Source of the DNA: Solenopsis invicta
Lineage: Eukaryota; Arthropoda; Insecta; Hymenoptera; Formicidae
Direction of reading: 5' to 3'
Length of the DNA stretch: 64,000 bases
NCBI RefSeq assembly: GCF_016802725.1
Contig: NC_052679.1
Coordinates: 6,882,001-6,946,000 of the forward strand
Shown here: piece by piece, positions 23,253-34,806 of the stretch
Layout of the letters: every line of letters begins with the position of its first letter
How positions within the stretch are numbered: position 1 is the stretch's first letter
Program-made: the position numbers and the translations under genes
The notes under the pieces: generated by a model
Database searches by the model: none
Told to the model about the DNA's origin: nothing
What the model saw: the letters and a program-made list of their open reading frames with translations, nothing else

Positions 23253-24770
23253 TGAGCGCGCCCGAGAAAAAACGAAACTAGCCGAAGACGCAACGGAACG
23301 CGCGGGTAGGTGGCATCTTGGAGCGCGCAATTTTCCGACCAATAATCGCCAAAATCGAGTGACCTGGGTATCGTTTTTCTGTTACGGCGATGCGCGAACC
23401 GCACGCGCGCTCGAATAGGCATCGGAACTTCGGAATCGCGAAGCAACTCGGAGTCAACTCGAACGCGAAAGCGAGAGATTGTCGACGCGGTCGCGGCGCG
23501 TTTCCTCCGGCGACAACTGGCGTACGTACGTAGGCGCGCGTGCGAAACTTTCCCGTAGCAAGTAAATCGCAAAGCTTGGATGCGATACCATTTCCGAGTC
23601 GTCGTGGAAACGCGGGAGTTCGGGACGTGCGACTTAAATCGTGCGAAACGCGCCGTGAAAGAAAGCGCGGAGCCCCGTGCGGGACGATCTCGCGCCGAGC
23701 CGAGCGCGTCCGAAAAAAAACGGAACTAACCGAAGACGCAACTGAACGGTGCGGGTGCGTATCGTCTCGCAGTGCGCGCTTTTCCGTCTGATAATCGTGA
23801 AAATCGAGTGACTTTGGTACTGTTTTTGTTTTATCACGGCGACGCGCGAACCGGACGCGTACTCGAGTGTAGGCATCGGAACTTCGGAATCGCGGAGCAA
23901 TTCGGCGTGAGCTCGAACGCGAGAACACAAAGTTGCCGACAGACGCGATCGCGGCGCGTTTCCTCCGGCGACAAGTGGCGTGTGGAATTTTCCCGAAGTA
24001 AATAAATCGCAAGGCTTCGATACGATACTATTTCCGAGTTGCCGTGGCGAGACGTTAAGTACGTCGCGACTTTTCGACATTACGAATCATCACACCGCGC
24101 TTGGCGGCACGGCGCGGCGGCGGCGACGTGACGCGAGGAGAGTGAAGTTAGTCGCGGACGCGTGAGCGGGGTAACTGCGTGGCGCTGCTCCTCACTGCGT
24201 ACACACGCATGTAGTTGTAGTGTCCTGTGTGACTCTCGCGACTCTTCACCCGTACGACGTAAATAAGATCGAAAACTTTGAGATGTCGGAGATTAACATT
24301 TGGAATCGTGGAGCAGCTCGACGCGAATCGGCTGTGCGATTGAACGAAAGACGTGTCGCGACACGCGTCGCTTCCGGCATGGAGTAACAGGCGTGTTTAT
24401 ATCCTGTGCGCGTGTGCATCCTGTAATTTGTAGAGGTAAACAAATCGCGAGCTTTGATACGAGACTGTTTTCGAGATGTTATGGGAAGACGAGCGCTTGG
24501 GGAAACGCACGAGACGTTGCGTGTGTGTTTATGTACACATAACCTTCCGGATTAGAAGCATCGCCGCGCGTGGCGGCGACGAACGCGACGCGACGTGAGG
24601 AGTGAAATTAGCCGAGGATGCTCTGGGATGCTCTCGATCGAGGAAACGTGGCACTGCTCTTCTCACCGCGCGCGTGATGTCGCTCGTGGCTCGTGACTGT
24701 TTCGTCTGTACGACGTAACTAGATTGAAGGACTTTGATTCGAGGATATTTGTGCGGCTTCAAAGGTACTG
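23253..24770. repeat. GC-rich tandem array, ~440-460-bp units, about 3.5 diverged copies
   Basis: Markers recur in order. CCGAAGACGCAAC lies at 23282 and 23730. GGCATCGGAACTTCGGAATC lies at about 23418 and 23872. AAATCGCAA(A/G)GCTT lies near 23564 and 24004, and as AAATCGCGAGCTTTGATACG at 24442. AGTGAAGTTAG at 24141 recurs as AGTGAAATTAG at 24601. Units 1 and 2 are closest; units 3 and 4 are more diverged but match each other. The block is CpG-rich, stops are rare, and long minus-strand frames cross unit borders in different frames, so they are not taken as genes. Confidence 0.85.
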
Positions 24771-25090
24771 CTAATTATACGGAACGTTCGCGAAGAAACG
24801 AGATAAAGTACGGATGTGTACATGCGAAACGTATTAAAGATGTATAAGATGATTCTCAAAGCATTAATAAAATTGTGAAAAAATTTGAAATGTTTTATAT
24901 TGCATTTTAAAATAATAGAAAAAATTTGGCGTCGTGAATGGAATAATTTTCCGTCTTGATGAAAAGTTATTTCAATAAGAAGACATGTATTCTAATGAAA
25001 ATATAATGAAATAAGAAATAATGAAAAAAATCTGAACTTTTTTATTCAAATACATAAAATATTCAAGATAATTTATGTAAAATTGCATTG

Positions 25091-25355
25091 CGTTGCAGAG
25101 ATTAATTTTGTAAAATAAATAAAATTTATTTATTAACGAAATAATTAAACGGACAATCGCAAAAAAACTTTGTATACATCACCTTGAATGCTTAAAGTTC
25201 TTACACAAAAAAATTGAGATTTTTCTTGCGATGCAGAGATCAATTTTGTGAAATATGTAAAATTTATTTAGTAACAAAATAATTAAACGGACAATCGCAA
25301 AAAAAACTTTGTATATATCACCCTGAATGCTTATACAAAAGAACTGAGATTTTTC
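25091..25355 (+). repeat. Tandem duplication, 138-bp period
   Basis: TGCAGAGAT(T/C)AATTTTGT starts copies at 25094 and 25232. Both continue with AATAATTAAACGGACAATCGC and ACTTTGTATA(C/T)ATCACC. Confidence 0.9.
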
Positions 25356-25679
25356 TTGATGTTTTAAAAAATAATGTAACTTTTAATAACAAAGAGAGTA
25401 AATAAAAATATGTTATTCAATAAAAATATAATCTTATTCACACAACTTTCACACACACACGCGTACAGTTTATTTGAAGTGTTAATATTAAACGCATTTC
25501 CGAATTTTATTTTACTTTGTAGGGACTGTATGTCTGATACATCTTTAAATCGTATCGCTTGACGTGTGCACATGCGAGATAACGAATTTCGCAAGTATCC
25601 GCGCGATTCGTGGGAATCGTGAGTGTAAACGAGACGAAGTGTGTGTGGTGTGATAGTGTTCTGTTCCACGTATCGACGA

Positions 25680-25795
25680 GGGATGACCTTTCGTGGATGG
25701 GTGGAAAGAGACGCCGGATCGTCATCCTGATGTGAGGCCGAAACGCAGTGCAGCAGCGGTTGCACCGAAAGTTCGCTGCGGGTCGACGCGAGCGG
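25680..25795 (+). other. Possible non-coding first exon (weak)
   Basis: A GC-richer segment ends in the donor GGGTAAGTAG, with GTAAGT at 25796, and is followed by a T-rich intron-like sequence. No start codon context or matching acceptor exon can be assigned; the call rests on one donor and a change in base composition. Confidence 0.2.
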
Positions 25796-26104
25796 GTAAG
25801 TAGATGTGTAAATATTTTTCTATCTTTTTTTTTTTACAAGTAGTTCAGTTTTTCAACTGAAATTTGCATAACTCGTTTAGCAAATTTTGCTTTCGATAAA
25901 GCCCTTGTGCATAACGATTTACATAGAAGCAAAATGATAAAAAAATGTCGAGCGCATTTTTTTTTTGCGCAAAACTTGATGAGTCCCTTGCGAACTGCGT
26001 AGAAATAAAAATTGCACGCTGAAATGATGCGTCTACGAACGGCACCTTTACGGACAATATTCTTTTGCATACGCATCCAAATCTGTGATAGATAATGCTA
26101 TTTT

Positions 26105-26977
26105 AATAGCACAATTAAATTTGTTACTGATAATTCCAAATTTGAAAAAAAAGAAAAAAATGTAAAAAGAATTGTAAATATAAAAAAAATTGATTCACCT
26201 GTAGAGTTTTTTTTTACAAATATCCATTTTAATATTAAGTAACAAATTAATTCTGTCTTTTTCTATTCATTAATAATGATTATGATAAATTAATTAATTA
26301 TATACAAGTAAAATTTATAGTAATGCATTTCACAATCACATATGTGTCCGAGTTAAAAAAGGAGAACTTTTATAATTAAAAGTATTTCATGTTTTTTATT
26401 CTTACTTTTTACGGATATTTTGCGCCATGATTAGTTAATATAATTAACGTAAAAATAAACTAAGTAAAATTTAACGCGTCTATGGATGCTGTTCGATTAT
26501 GTTTCCTGAACGGGATTCTAGTGGTATAATAGCACAATTAAATTTGTTACTGATAATTCCAAATTTAAAAAAAGAAAAGAAAATATAAAAAGAATAGTAA
26601 ATATAAAAAAAAATTGATTCGTGAGATTTGAACATTATTATACCTGTAGTTTTTTTTACAAATATCCATTTTAATTTTAAGTAACAAATTAATTCTGTCT
26701 TTTTCCGTTTACTAATTATAATAATGATTAATTAATTACATACAAGTAAAATTTATAATAATGCATTTAACAATCACATATGTGATCTCAGTGAAAAAAA
26801 GATAATTTTTACAGTTATAAAAGTACTTCATGTCTTTTATATTTTTTTCTCTTACCTTTTACGGATATTTTGCGCCAAGATTAGTCAAAGTAATTAACGT
26901 AAAAATGAACTAAGTAAAATTCAACGCGTCTATGGATGCTGTTCGATTATGTTTCCTGAACGGGATTCTAGTAGTAT
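26105..26977 (+). repeat. Tandem duplication, 423-bp period
   Basis: AATAGCACAATTAAATTTG begins copies at 26105 and 26528. Both end with GGATGCTGTTCGATTATG, TTTCCTGAACGGGATTCTAG and T(G/A)GTAT. Identity is high along the whole unit, with small indels only, so this is one of the younger duplications. Confidence 0.93.
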
Positions 26978-27388
26978 AAGATTACCATATATACCTCCGG
27001 CTTACTGCACGTATTGGTGGCTGTTCTGTCATTTACTTGATCTCATCGTGCTGGCTTTATCTACTAACCAAAGCACCCTTTCCTGTAATTAGATATTTAA
27101 GAGCAACGTTACAACGTGATCGATTACACGAGTATCGTCATACCAACTTAGAATTCTCATCGTGAATGGAATAATGATGTGGAATGAATTCTGTTCTATC
27201 ATCTATTGAACTCAATAACACTCTAAAATATACTAAAGAAAAAAAAAGTAACATGTATCACTCACAAAAATAACGATACAAAATTTCAATATTTTACTCT
27301 AATTCAGCGTACGTTCTTTTAAATCATTAGAATGATGGACATTCCCAATTTTTTTTATTTTCCAAGATAGTTTTTAAAGGGTATTCTA

Positions 27389-28030
27389 AGTATTCTAATC
27401 TAGAACGCGGAAAAGTGGCTTACTTTTGGGGGACTTTTTTTTAGGAAGAAAATTTTTCTTCTACACTTTTACACACTACTTGTACATATTTAGTAAATAT
27501 ATACAATTTTGATATGATATGGCTAAGTGTTTATTAGTATTTGTGTTACGTGGGTTCAAAAACAAATATATTTTTTATATTGGCTGACACGATTTCTCAG
27601 TCAGAAACTTACTAAAGCTATCGATTTCTACTTTCAACTTTTGCGTATATATAAAATACATGTTTGTTTTTTGTTTCGCTTAAACTAGAATTCAATGGAA
27701 AATTTTGGAAATTATTAAAATGGTGTGATTTTTAAAGAACAAATATCAGCCTTTTAACAAAATTGATTAAATTTAACATGTATGAAAAGAAAAGTAAATT
27801 TATAGATATTTAAATAATTCAGATGCTAAACAGATCTGTATTTTACGTATTCGCAAAAATTGAAGTCAATAGCTTCAGTTGTAAACATTAATAAATATGT
27901 AGCTATAAATTTATAGATTAATAAATCTGTACAGGTAAATGTATAAAAGGGTAGTAAAATATAAGCAGCAGGTTTTCTTTAAAAAATTTCCCCAAAATAG
28001 GCAAACTTTCGAGCTCTAGATTAGAATACT
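27389..28030. mobile_element. Inverted-repeat element with ~60-bp ends
   Basis: The left end AGTATTCTAATCTAGA, followed by GTGGCTTACTTTTGGGG, is mirrored by CCCCAAAATAGGCAAAC and TCTAGATTAGAATACT on the right. The interior (about 520 bp) is AT-rich without a coding frame. A TA precedes the left end, but the right flank lacks a clean match. Confidence 0.75.
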
Positions 28031-28150
28031 TTCCTAAAGTTTGACCCATGATACTGCATAGAATTAATCAACTTTTGTTTAAAATGATTCTTTATATCTC
28101 TTGTGATGCGATCGAAAATATAAAAGTCGCGCTTTATATAGAAGTATATT

Positions 28151-28555
28151 TATTAAATATTTCATAAATATATATATTTGTTAAATATATTTATGTAAAT
28201 TTAATAAATGTTCTAAATTTGTTAAAAAAATACGTATCGCTCTTATTTTTTATCTATATTATTTGCTACAACATATGTTTCTTCAAATATTGAAATTAAA
28301 GAAATACTTGTTTACATTTTCTTGTATGATAATCAAAGAGGGGATATTATTAAATATTTCATAAATATATATATTTGTTTGTTAAATATATTTATGTAAA
28401 TTTAATAAATATTCAAATTTGTTAAAAAATACGTATCGCTCTTATTTTTTATCTATATTATTTGCTACAACACATGTTTCAAATATTGAAATTAAAGAAA
28501 TACTTGTTTACATTTTCTTGTATGATAATCAAAGAGAGGATATTATTAAATATTT

Positions 28556-28598
<43 letters not shown>

Positions 28599-28772
28599 GT
28601 GTTAAATATATTTATGTATATTTAATAAATATTCAAATTTATTATATTAAAAAATACGCATCACTTTTATTTTTTGTCTATACTATTCGCTATAACGTAT
28701 GTTTCAAATTTCATTGAAATTAAAAAAATACTCGTATACATTTTCTTGTATAATATAATTGAAGAGAGGTCA
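28151..28772 (+). repeat. Tandem triplication, ~197-bp period, with (AT)n expansion
   Basis: TATTAAATATTT starts units at 28151, 28348 and 28544. Each contains TATTTATGTA, ATACG(T/C)ATC and TACATTTTCTTGTAT in order. The third unit has an (AT)n run at about 28560-28592. Confidence 0.92.
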
Positions 28773-30670
28773 ATATATTCTTGCGGTTTATAAATTTTGA
28801 CAATAGCACAATATACGTTTTGAAATATTACAATTTTTGCGTTTGCACGTTTGCGAGGAGTATGCCTTTGTATAATCAATTAAAGGGTTAAAATGTTCTT
28901 CACACCCTGATCCGCACTTAGACATCGGGATAAGCCTCGTTGCATGTGCTGACCTTTCATTGCCGAGATAGTCAGGTCAGCTTCGTTACGTTCTCCAGCT
29001 GACACGGTCGTTTTCGTAATTAGAATTTCCGTTTCCATCCGTTCCACTCACTGTGTTTTTACTTCTGTTTACACTTTCATGTCCGTAGAAACGTTTACTT
29101 CAGCGCGCGTGTGTACATTTTCCCTCCTTTCTCGCAACTCAGTACGCTTCAGCCCACATCTGCGAAGAAACCCGTGAACGTTAACGCGCTCTCATAAGCT
29201 CGCTTTCGGGCGCCAGCCCTGGTAACGACTCTTAATCCACGAGAACGTTAATCTGTTTCTTATGCACCCATGCCTGCGCTCGCTCGCTCTCGTAAATTCC
29301 GTCACCGTACCACCGCATTTCGTATCAGCTCGTGATATTCCAAACTGCATTAGACGACACCTGCATACGAGCAAAAGGTTTCACGCGTAAAGTTCGAGAT
29401 TTTATTCGGAAAATTTTCATCGAATTTAAGACGATCACGCGGATTTTCGAAACCTACAGGGGACTTGAACCGAAGTTTCTAAAGGAGAATTTGTTGCCTA
29501 CGTTTAAAAATAAGAATTGTCCACGTAATCGGAAAATTCTCAAATTATTTTACAATGTTTCTTTTTTAATGCGCAATTCACTCGCAATCTTTTGTTTACA
29601 AATTTTTAATATTTCTTTTCTTTTTAATGACATTTGCATTAAGCCCGCATAAAGTGCCGAACAGCACGATCGTATTTCTTCCATTTCACGCGCGTCGAAA
29701 AGTTTCAGCGAATATCGCAGTAAACCCACTGGCGATGGGCTTGGTTCCCACTTGGTCCAACTTGGTGGCAATAATTTTTACATTTTACGGCAATATTATT
29801 CACTATATCTTCTTTTGTCAAAGGTTAAGCAATTCTCTCGGCAATTCTCTCTGTCTCGCGACAGAGCTCAATTTGATTTTAATGATTCAACATTTGTCAG
29901 AGGTACGATTTTTTCAAACGCATTTCTGGACATGTGTGTTTCATCGAAACGCGAAAGGGTTAAAGAGACGCGACGTTAATCGCTGGGTAAATTTGACGCG
30001 AGACACGAATGTATTTCTTGATAATCACGTTAATTATCGGACGAGGCAAATTCAATCGACGTTGATGAAATCCCGGTGTGTTTGCCGCGTGCCGATGCAT
30101 TATTTCCCTGTTTATTCACTTAATCCGACGTCGTTCATCCCCGCGCTTCCGATTAAGGACTGACCGACGGCCATTCCAGCGGCGAGCTGATCTCCAATTT
30201 AGATCTCAGTCCACCGTCAGCCCGTTGTATTCGGCGCGTTGCTAGGACGCGAGATTAGGTGATGTTCCGTCTTATGCACTGTATAGCACGGGGGATTATA
30301 GGCTATAAATGCGCGGATGTACGAACGTTACTAGATGATACGTCGTCGTGGCTTTGTCGTGTCCGTCGGCTGTCACGGCCATTCCCGTAATGGAACGTTT
30401 GCTCCAGATTGAGTTTGCCCTCGGCTCTCTCGCGCAATCGGAATGTAAAAGAGAAACTCCGCTTTCGCACTCAATACATTTCAATTTTTCGACCCAATTT
30501 TCCACAAAGAGATAATTGGGACGGGCCGCGGCGTTTCGGAGTACTGGAGGGTTTCGTTTTATAAATCTGGCAAAGCTTTTCATTTTAACGAACAATGCGA
30601 CTCTAAATGCGATTCTTGAAATTTTCAAAGTAAAGAATTAACAAATTAATACGGTTATCGAGAGTGCAAG
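28773..30670. other. Non-coding stretch, no gene recognised
   Basis: Mixed composition with open frames up to 178 codons (29627-30163) that show no domain, no splice context and unbiased codon use. Confidence 0.5.
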
Positions 30671-30757
30671 AAAGACGCAGATCAATCAAATATCTTATTC
30701 GTTGATTTTGAGTGAATAAGATATTGAATAATATACGCAAAATTGATCTGCGTTTTT
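30671..30757. repeat. Inverted repeat (hairpin) next to a TTAA MITE
   Basis: GACGCAGATCAAT and ATATCTTATTC on the left pair with GAATAAGATAT and ATTGATCTGCGTT on the right, with an unpaired bulge on the right arm and a loop of about 13 nt. It ends 10 bp before the MITE at 30767. Confidence 0.75.
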
Positions 30758-30766
30758 TGGAGACTT

Positions 30767-31200
30767 TTAACCCGTAATGATCCACTTCCAAATAATATAC
30801 ACTTCCAAATAATAACATAACGGTCACATGAGGTCACTGGGGACTTCCCTGCACAAAATCAGTCGCCATTTGCCAGCTTTTTGATATTTCGTCGTAAAAA
30901 TTTTACTGGACCTTGAGGTCTGTCCTTTATCATCCAATAATTTTTTTTTAAATTAGAATTTAACATAATAAAAAAAATCAAATTAAAAAAAAATTTCAAA
31001 ATTTGACTTTTTTACAAAAATATTCATAAAAATTGTAATTTTTGAGATAATTCAAGAAAAATTTAGAGGTGGATTTTCAAGATAGTATACTTTTCGGTAA
31101 AAATTAGTTTCGTATAGAAGGTTGTTCGATTTTAAATGGTCTGTGTACCCTTAAAGTTAGCGTGGGGTCCAAGAAGCCGCAGGTGACCATTAAAGATTAA
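30767..31200 (+). mobile_element. piggyBac-like MITE (TTAA ends), copy 1
   Basis: It starts TTAACCCGTAATGATC and ends GGTGACCATTAAAGATTAA, so both ends carry TTAA, with related inverted ends. The block AAAATCAGTCGCCATTTGCC and GCTTTTTGATATTTCGTCG is shared with the copy at 57686. No reading frame. The superfamily assignment is inferred from TTAA. Confidence 0.75.
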
Positions 31201-34200
31201 CAGTCTTATTTGTAGATTCTTTATTTTGATTTTGATTTTTTTTTTTTTTGAAGATTTATATGTTTAAGTGAAAATAATTAAAAGTATTTTATTGTATTTG
31301 TAAAATCCATCACGTTCTCTTTAATCTAAAAATAATGCTAATGTTTTGCACAATGGCATTGTAGTATACTATCGTTGTTGGTTTTAAAGGTGGAAAAAGA
31401 TGAGGATTTAACTATACTACAGCTTGTACAGCCGCGAATCGTGATTCTTCCCTTCGATTATCGTTACTGCCTTCGATACGGATTGCGATATCGTTATACG
31501 GTCGAAACATTCGGCCTTCGGTATTTTAAAATGGAAATCCGATAGCGCGCACGGCAGCCGAATCAAATTACGGCAACATCGCACTTGATTCGCACCGAGC
31601 AGATATTATATATGCATATTTATGGACATTTACCAGATGTAATTCGCGAACGCTGAAACGGCTGGCGATTTCTTCAATGGGCGAGGTATCATTTCAAATT
31701 ACTAGTTGTATAATTAGCGAATTTGTAGTCAATTTGCGGGCCTGGTTAGTCACCAAATAACGATAATCGATGCAATTTCCGGGTTAAATCGTAACATAAA
31801 TAATATGCAACATTATCCATTAGCTAAATCGTCCGCACTTTGATAATATTCGTTCTAGAATCAAATGCATTTCGTAGTACGTTTTAATTTTTAATTTTTT
31901 TTTCGTATTGACCTCTGTGATATTTAAATGATATGTCGCGCGACCTATATCTTGGATACTCGCAAATAGAACATGCAAATATCGCGTATCAAGTATACGC
32001 GTAGACGTAATGTACGTTACGCTCGTGCAAATGCAATCGCATGTAGATGAACGTCTAGCGACTAATCGTTAATCGCATCTCGTATAATCGATTCCTGAAA
32101 TTAAATGACGCCCTTCTGATTTTGTCCATTCACTTCCCGGATCTCGTACTCGCTCGAGAAAACGAAATCTCGAGAGCGAGAAGGAACGAAATAAAAAGTA
32201 GAATCGAGATAATCGCGATAACAGCGTGAAAAGGAAAGATAACGCTCAAACCGTATCTCGACGTTTATTTTATTTTTTAACATTTTTTTCTTCTTTCGAT
32301 TACTTTATATCTCTTTCGCCGTAAGCTCTTTTTTTTTCAGCGTTTCCTTTATTAAGATGTATTATATAAAGAATTATAAATCGGAACAACGTTATTTGGA
32401 TTTAACGAGCCAAAGTCTATAGATTCATTTGTCGTTGCGCTCTCGCCGCGAATTTATTTTGTTACAATGTATTTTTGTTCCTCTTCATGATTCGATCGGC
32501 GGATGTGATCCGGATACTGAGTTCTTCGGTTTTACTTTGGTCATTTTGCACCCCCTCTCGCCCCTCCTCTCCTTCAGGGTGGAAGAACACGATGATCGGG
32601 GCGACGGCGACGCCTGCGTCGCTATCGGCGACGACTACGACAGCATCGAGTAGACTTTTTGTCACGAAGAGAGGAGGGAGGGGGAGGAGGAAGGGAATCG
32701 CGGGAAGTAGGATCGACCTTCGGGTTATCGGGAATCCCAGTGCGGTGAATCTCGGGAAATTAGTGTCGACGAGTTTCCCGCGCGATTTGTTGCTGCTCCC
32801 GCCGGGGACGGCGAGAAAAGGAATTTTTGCGTCGACAGTGTTTACCCGCCATTCGGGCAAATTCAATTTAACACTTAAACGACCGCGGGGGGATTTATGC
32901 CCGCACTTAAATGGAAGGCTGTGAAATAAAACGTATCCTTCGGCAGGAGTAAAATTAAAGTCAAGGACAACGTAATCCAAGTTTTTCGACGGCTCCCTCC
33001 TGCCTTTCCTCCAAGGATCTCACGCAATCTCGAGCACGCGTTTAGTTCACGTCGCCAAATTTGCGAAGTTGAATAATTCTCCCCCCCACTCCCCCCCTCC
33101 TCTTCTGTTAACGATGATAACAATTATGCCAATGAGTCTACAAGCTCTAGAACAACTGATGCTGGCACGAGCACGAGAACGCGCTTGAAAATCACGCTGT
33201 GTAGTTTGCACGTATTAGCGTGTATTGTTAAATAAACTTTCGCGATAGCGGGTAATCGAGAATCGCCGCGCCGGTTCAAAAGGGATCTAGTTGAATGGAC
33301 GTTGTTGCTCGCGAAACGAATATTCCTAGTTATTAGGCGGTATAGCCGATTAGTTAATTGTGCTTGGTTACTCTTTGTCAGAGGATGCGCCCCGGTAACT
33401 CTTTGTTACGGAATATATTCTCTGTAATTATTGACATTATATAATACGCAGTTAATACACGCCTTTGTCCAGCGTGATATTTAAAGCGGGTCATTTTTCG
33501 CAACGATTAACTTACGCGTTTTTATGTTATCGCGTGCTTTTATAAAATATCTTTAACGCACTAATGTATGAAATATTGACATTTTTTTTATATATACATT
33601 ATACCTTTATAATGTATAAAATTGAAAAGAGACCATTATTCGATTAAAAATACCTTTATGATAAAAATATTCCGCCCCAGATACAATTACGTTCTGATAG
33701 ATCCACTTGGTGTGCAGCCACATTGAATAATATTCATCACATTAGAGATAACTAATTTCTGTCTAGATTTAAACAAAAATTTGTCCGTTCGGTATACGCA
33801 ATTTAGACGTAGGATGAGGAAGAGTGAGCCCCCGGTAAATTCGCCTCGAGCGATACCTAGCTGAGCGTGAATTCGTGCGCAAATTCACGTCGCTTAACGA
33901 AGTTTGTAAAACAAGCGTCGCGTTCGCGCGCGCCTAATTGCTACTTCATTCTAGCGTGGAACGGAACTTAAGGCTCCGTAAGTTCGCCCGTGTAATGCTG
34001 TATCCGTTCTTACGTTCTTATGCCAACTTGCACGAGACGACACCGATAGTTGGGCGATGAGCTACCAGCCGAGTTCAAAACGATTTCAACCGTCGCGTCG
34101 CGTCGCGTGGCGCGAATTGTTCCCGTGTATTTGTATAATTTCATGCGTAATGACGTAATATATTTTTCGCTATCACTTGGAACTTTCAACATTGGATTCG

Positions 34201-34584
34201 CCGATTAAAATGGCCGCGTTGAGCGAGCGAGCCATATTCCATCCAGGTCTGTTTAAAATTTCAATTGAAACTCGTCTGGACCATTTAGCAGAAAAGTCGG
34301 AAAGTGTATAAATAAAAATGAAAGAGGCACCCAAGAAAAGTCACCGCGCGAGAGATCTCGGCGACGTCGCTTAATTTAACGACGATGAATCCGTTGTCCC
34401 ACGGCGGCCGTTTTATACAAGGTGGCCAGTTTATACTGTAGACTAGAAATAACTCCCTCGTAAGCGATATGATCTTGCTGAGGTCGCTCGCTAGGATAAG
34501 TTAAAATAACGTTTGAAATATATTTTCTTCTAAAAAAAATAAAAAGTGGGACAATTTGTATAAAAAAATCCCAAGACGTATTTA
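31201..34584. other. Non-coding stretch, no gene recognised
   Basis: A GC-rich part at 32540-33010 has frames of 149 (+) and 172 (-) codons overlapping on opposite strands, a composition effect. The rest is AT-rich with no structured repeat noticed. Confidence 0.5.
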
Positions 34585-34806
34585 CACGTTGAGAGAAAAA
34601 AAAAATTACTGAATTTCAACAAATATTTGTTTGAATAGTCGCAATAAAATATTCATTAAATGTAAAAAAACAAATACCCATTTATTTAATACAAGAACTA
34701 CCTATTAATTCAATTTAACTATTTTTTTTTTATTTAGTGAATACTTCATTGCATCTGTTCAAACGAATATTTATTAAAATTTAATAATTTTTCCTCTCGG
34801 TGCACG
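34585..34806. mobile_element. MITE of the CACTGAG / AATAAATATTT group
   Basis: Left arm CACGTTGAGAGAAAA, then CAAATATTTGTTTGAATAG; right arm GTTCAAACGAATATTTATT, then AATTTTTCCTCTCGGTGCACG. Arms of about 75 bp pair imperfectly, total 222 bp. A TA precedes the left end. Confidence 0.75.

Larger units (their letters stand above)
24771..27388. other. AT-rich non-coding stretch with two local duplications
   Basis: Apart from the duplications at 25091 and 26105 and one possible splice donor at 25796, nothing gene-like is visible. Confidence 0.55.

Noticed and set aside
23278..24012. 244-codon minus-strand open frame across the GC-rich array
   Set aside because: It crosses a repeat-unit border where copies are in different frames, other frames on the same strand are also open, and composition alone (few AT-rich stops) explains it. 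Kept only as a question in the array finding.
29627..30163. 178-codon plus-strand frame
   Set aside because: No domain, signal or splice support; neighbouring frames are also partly open.
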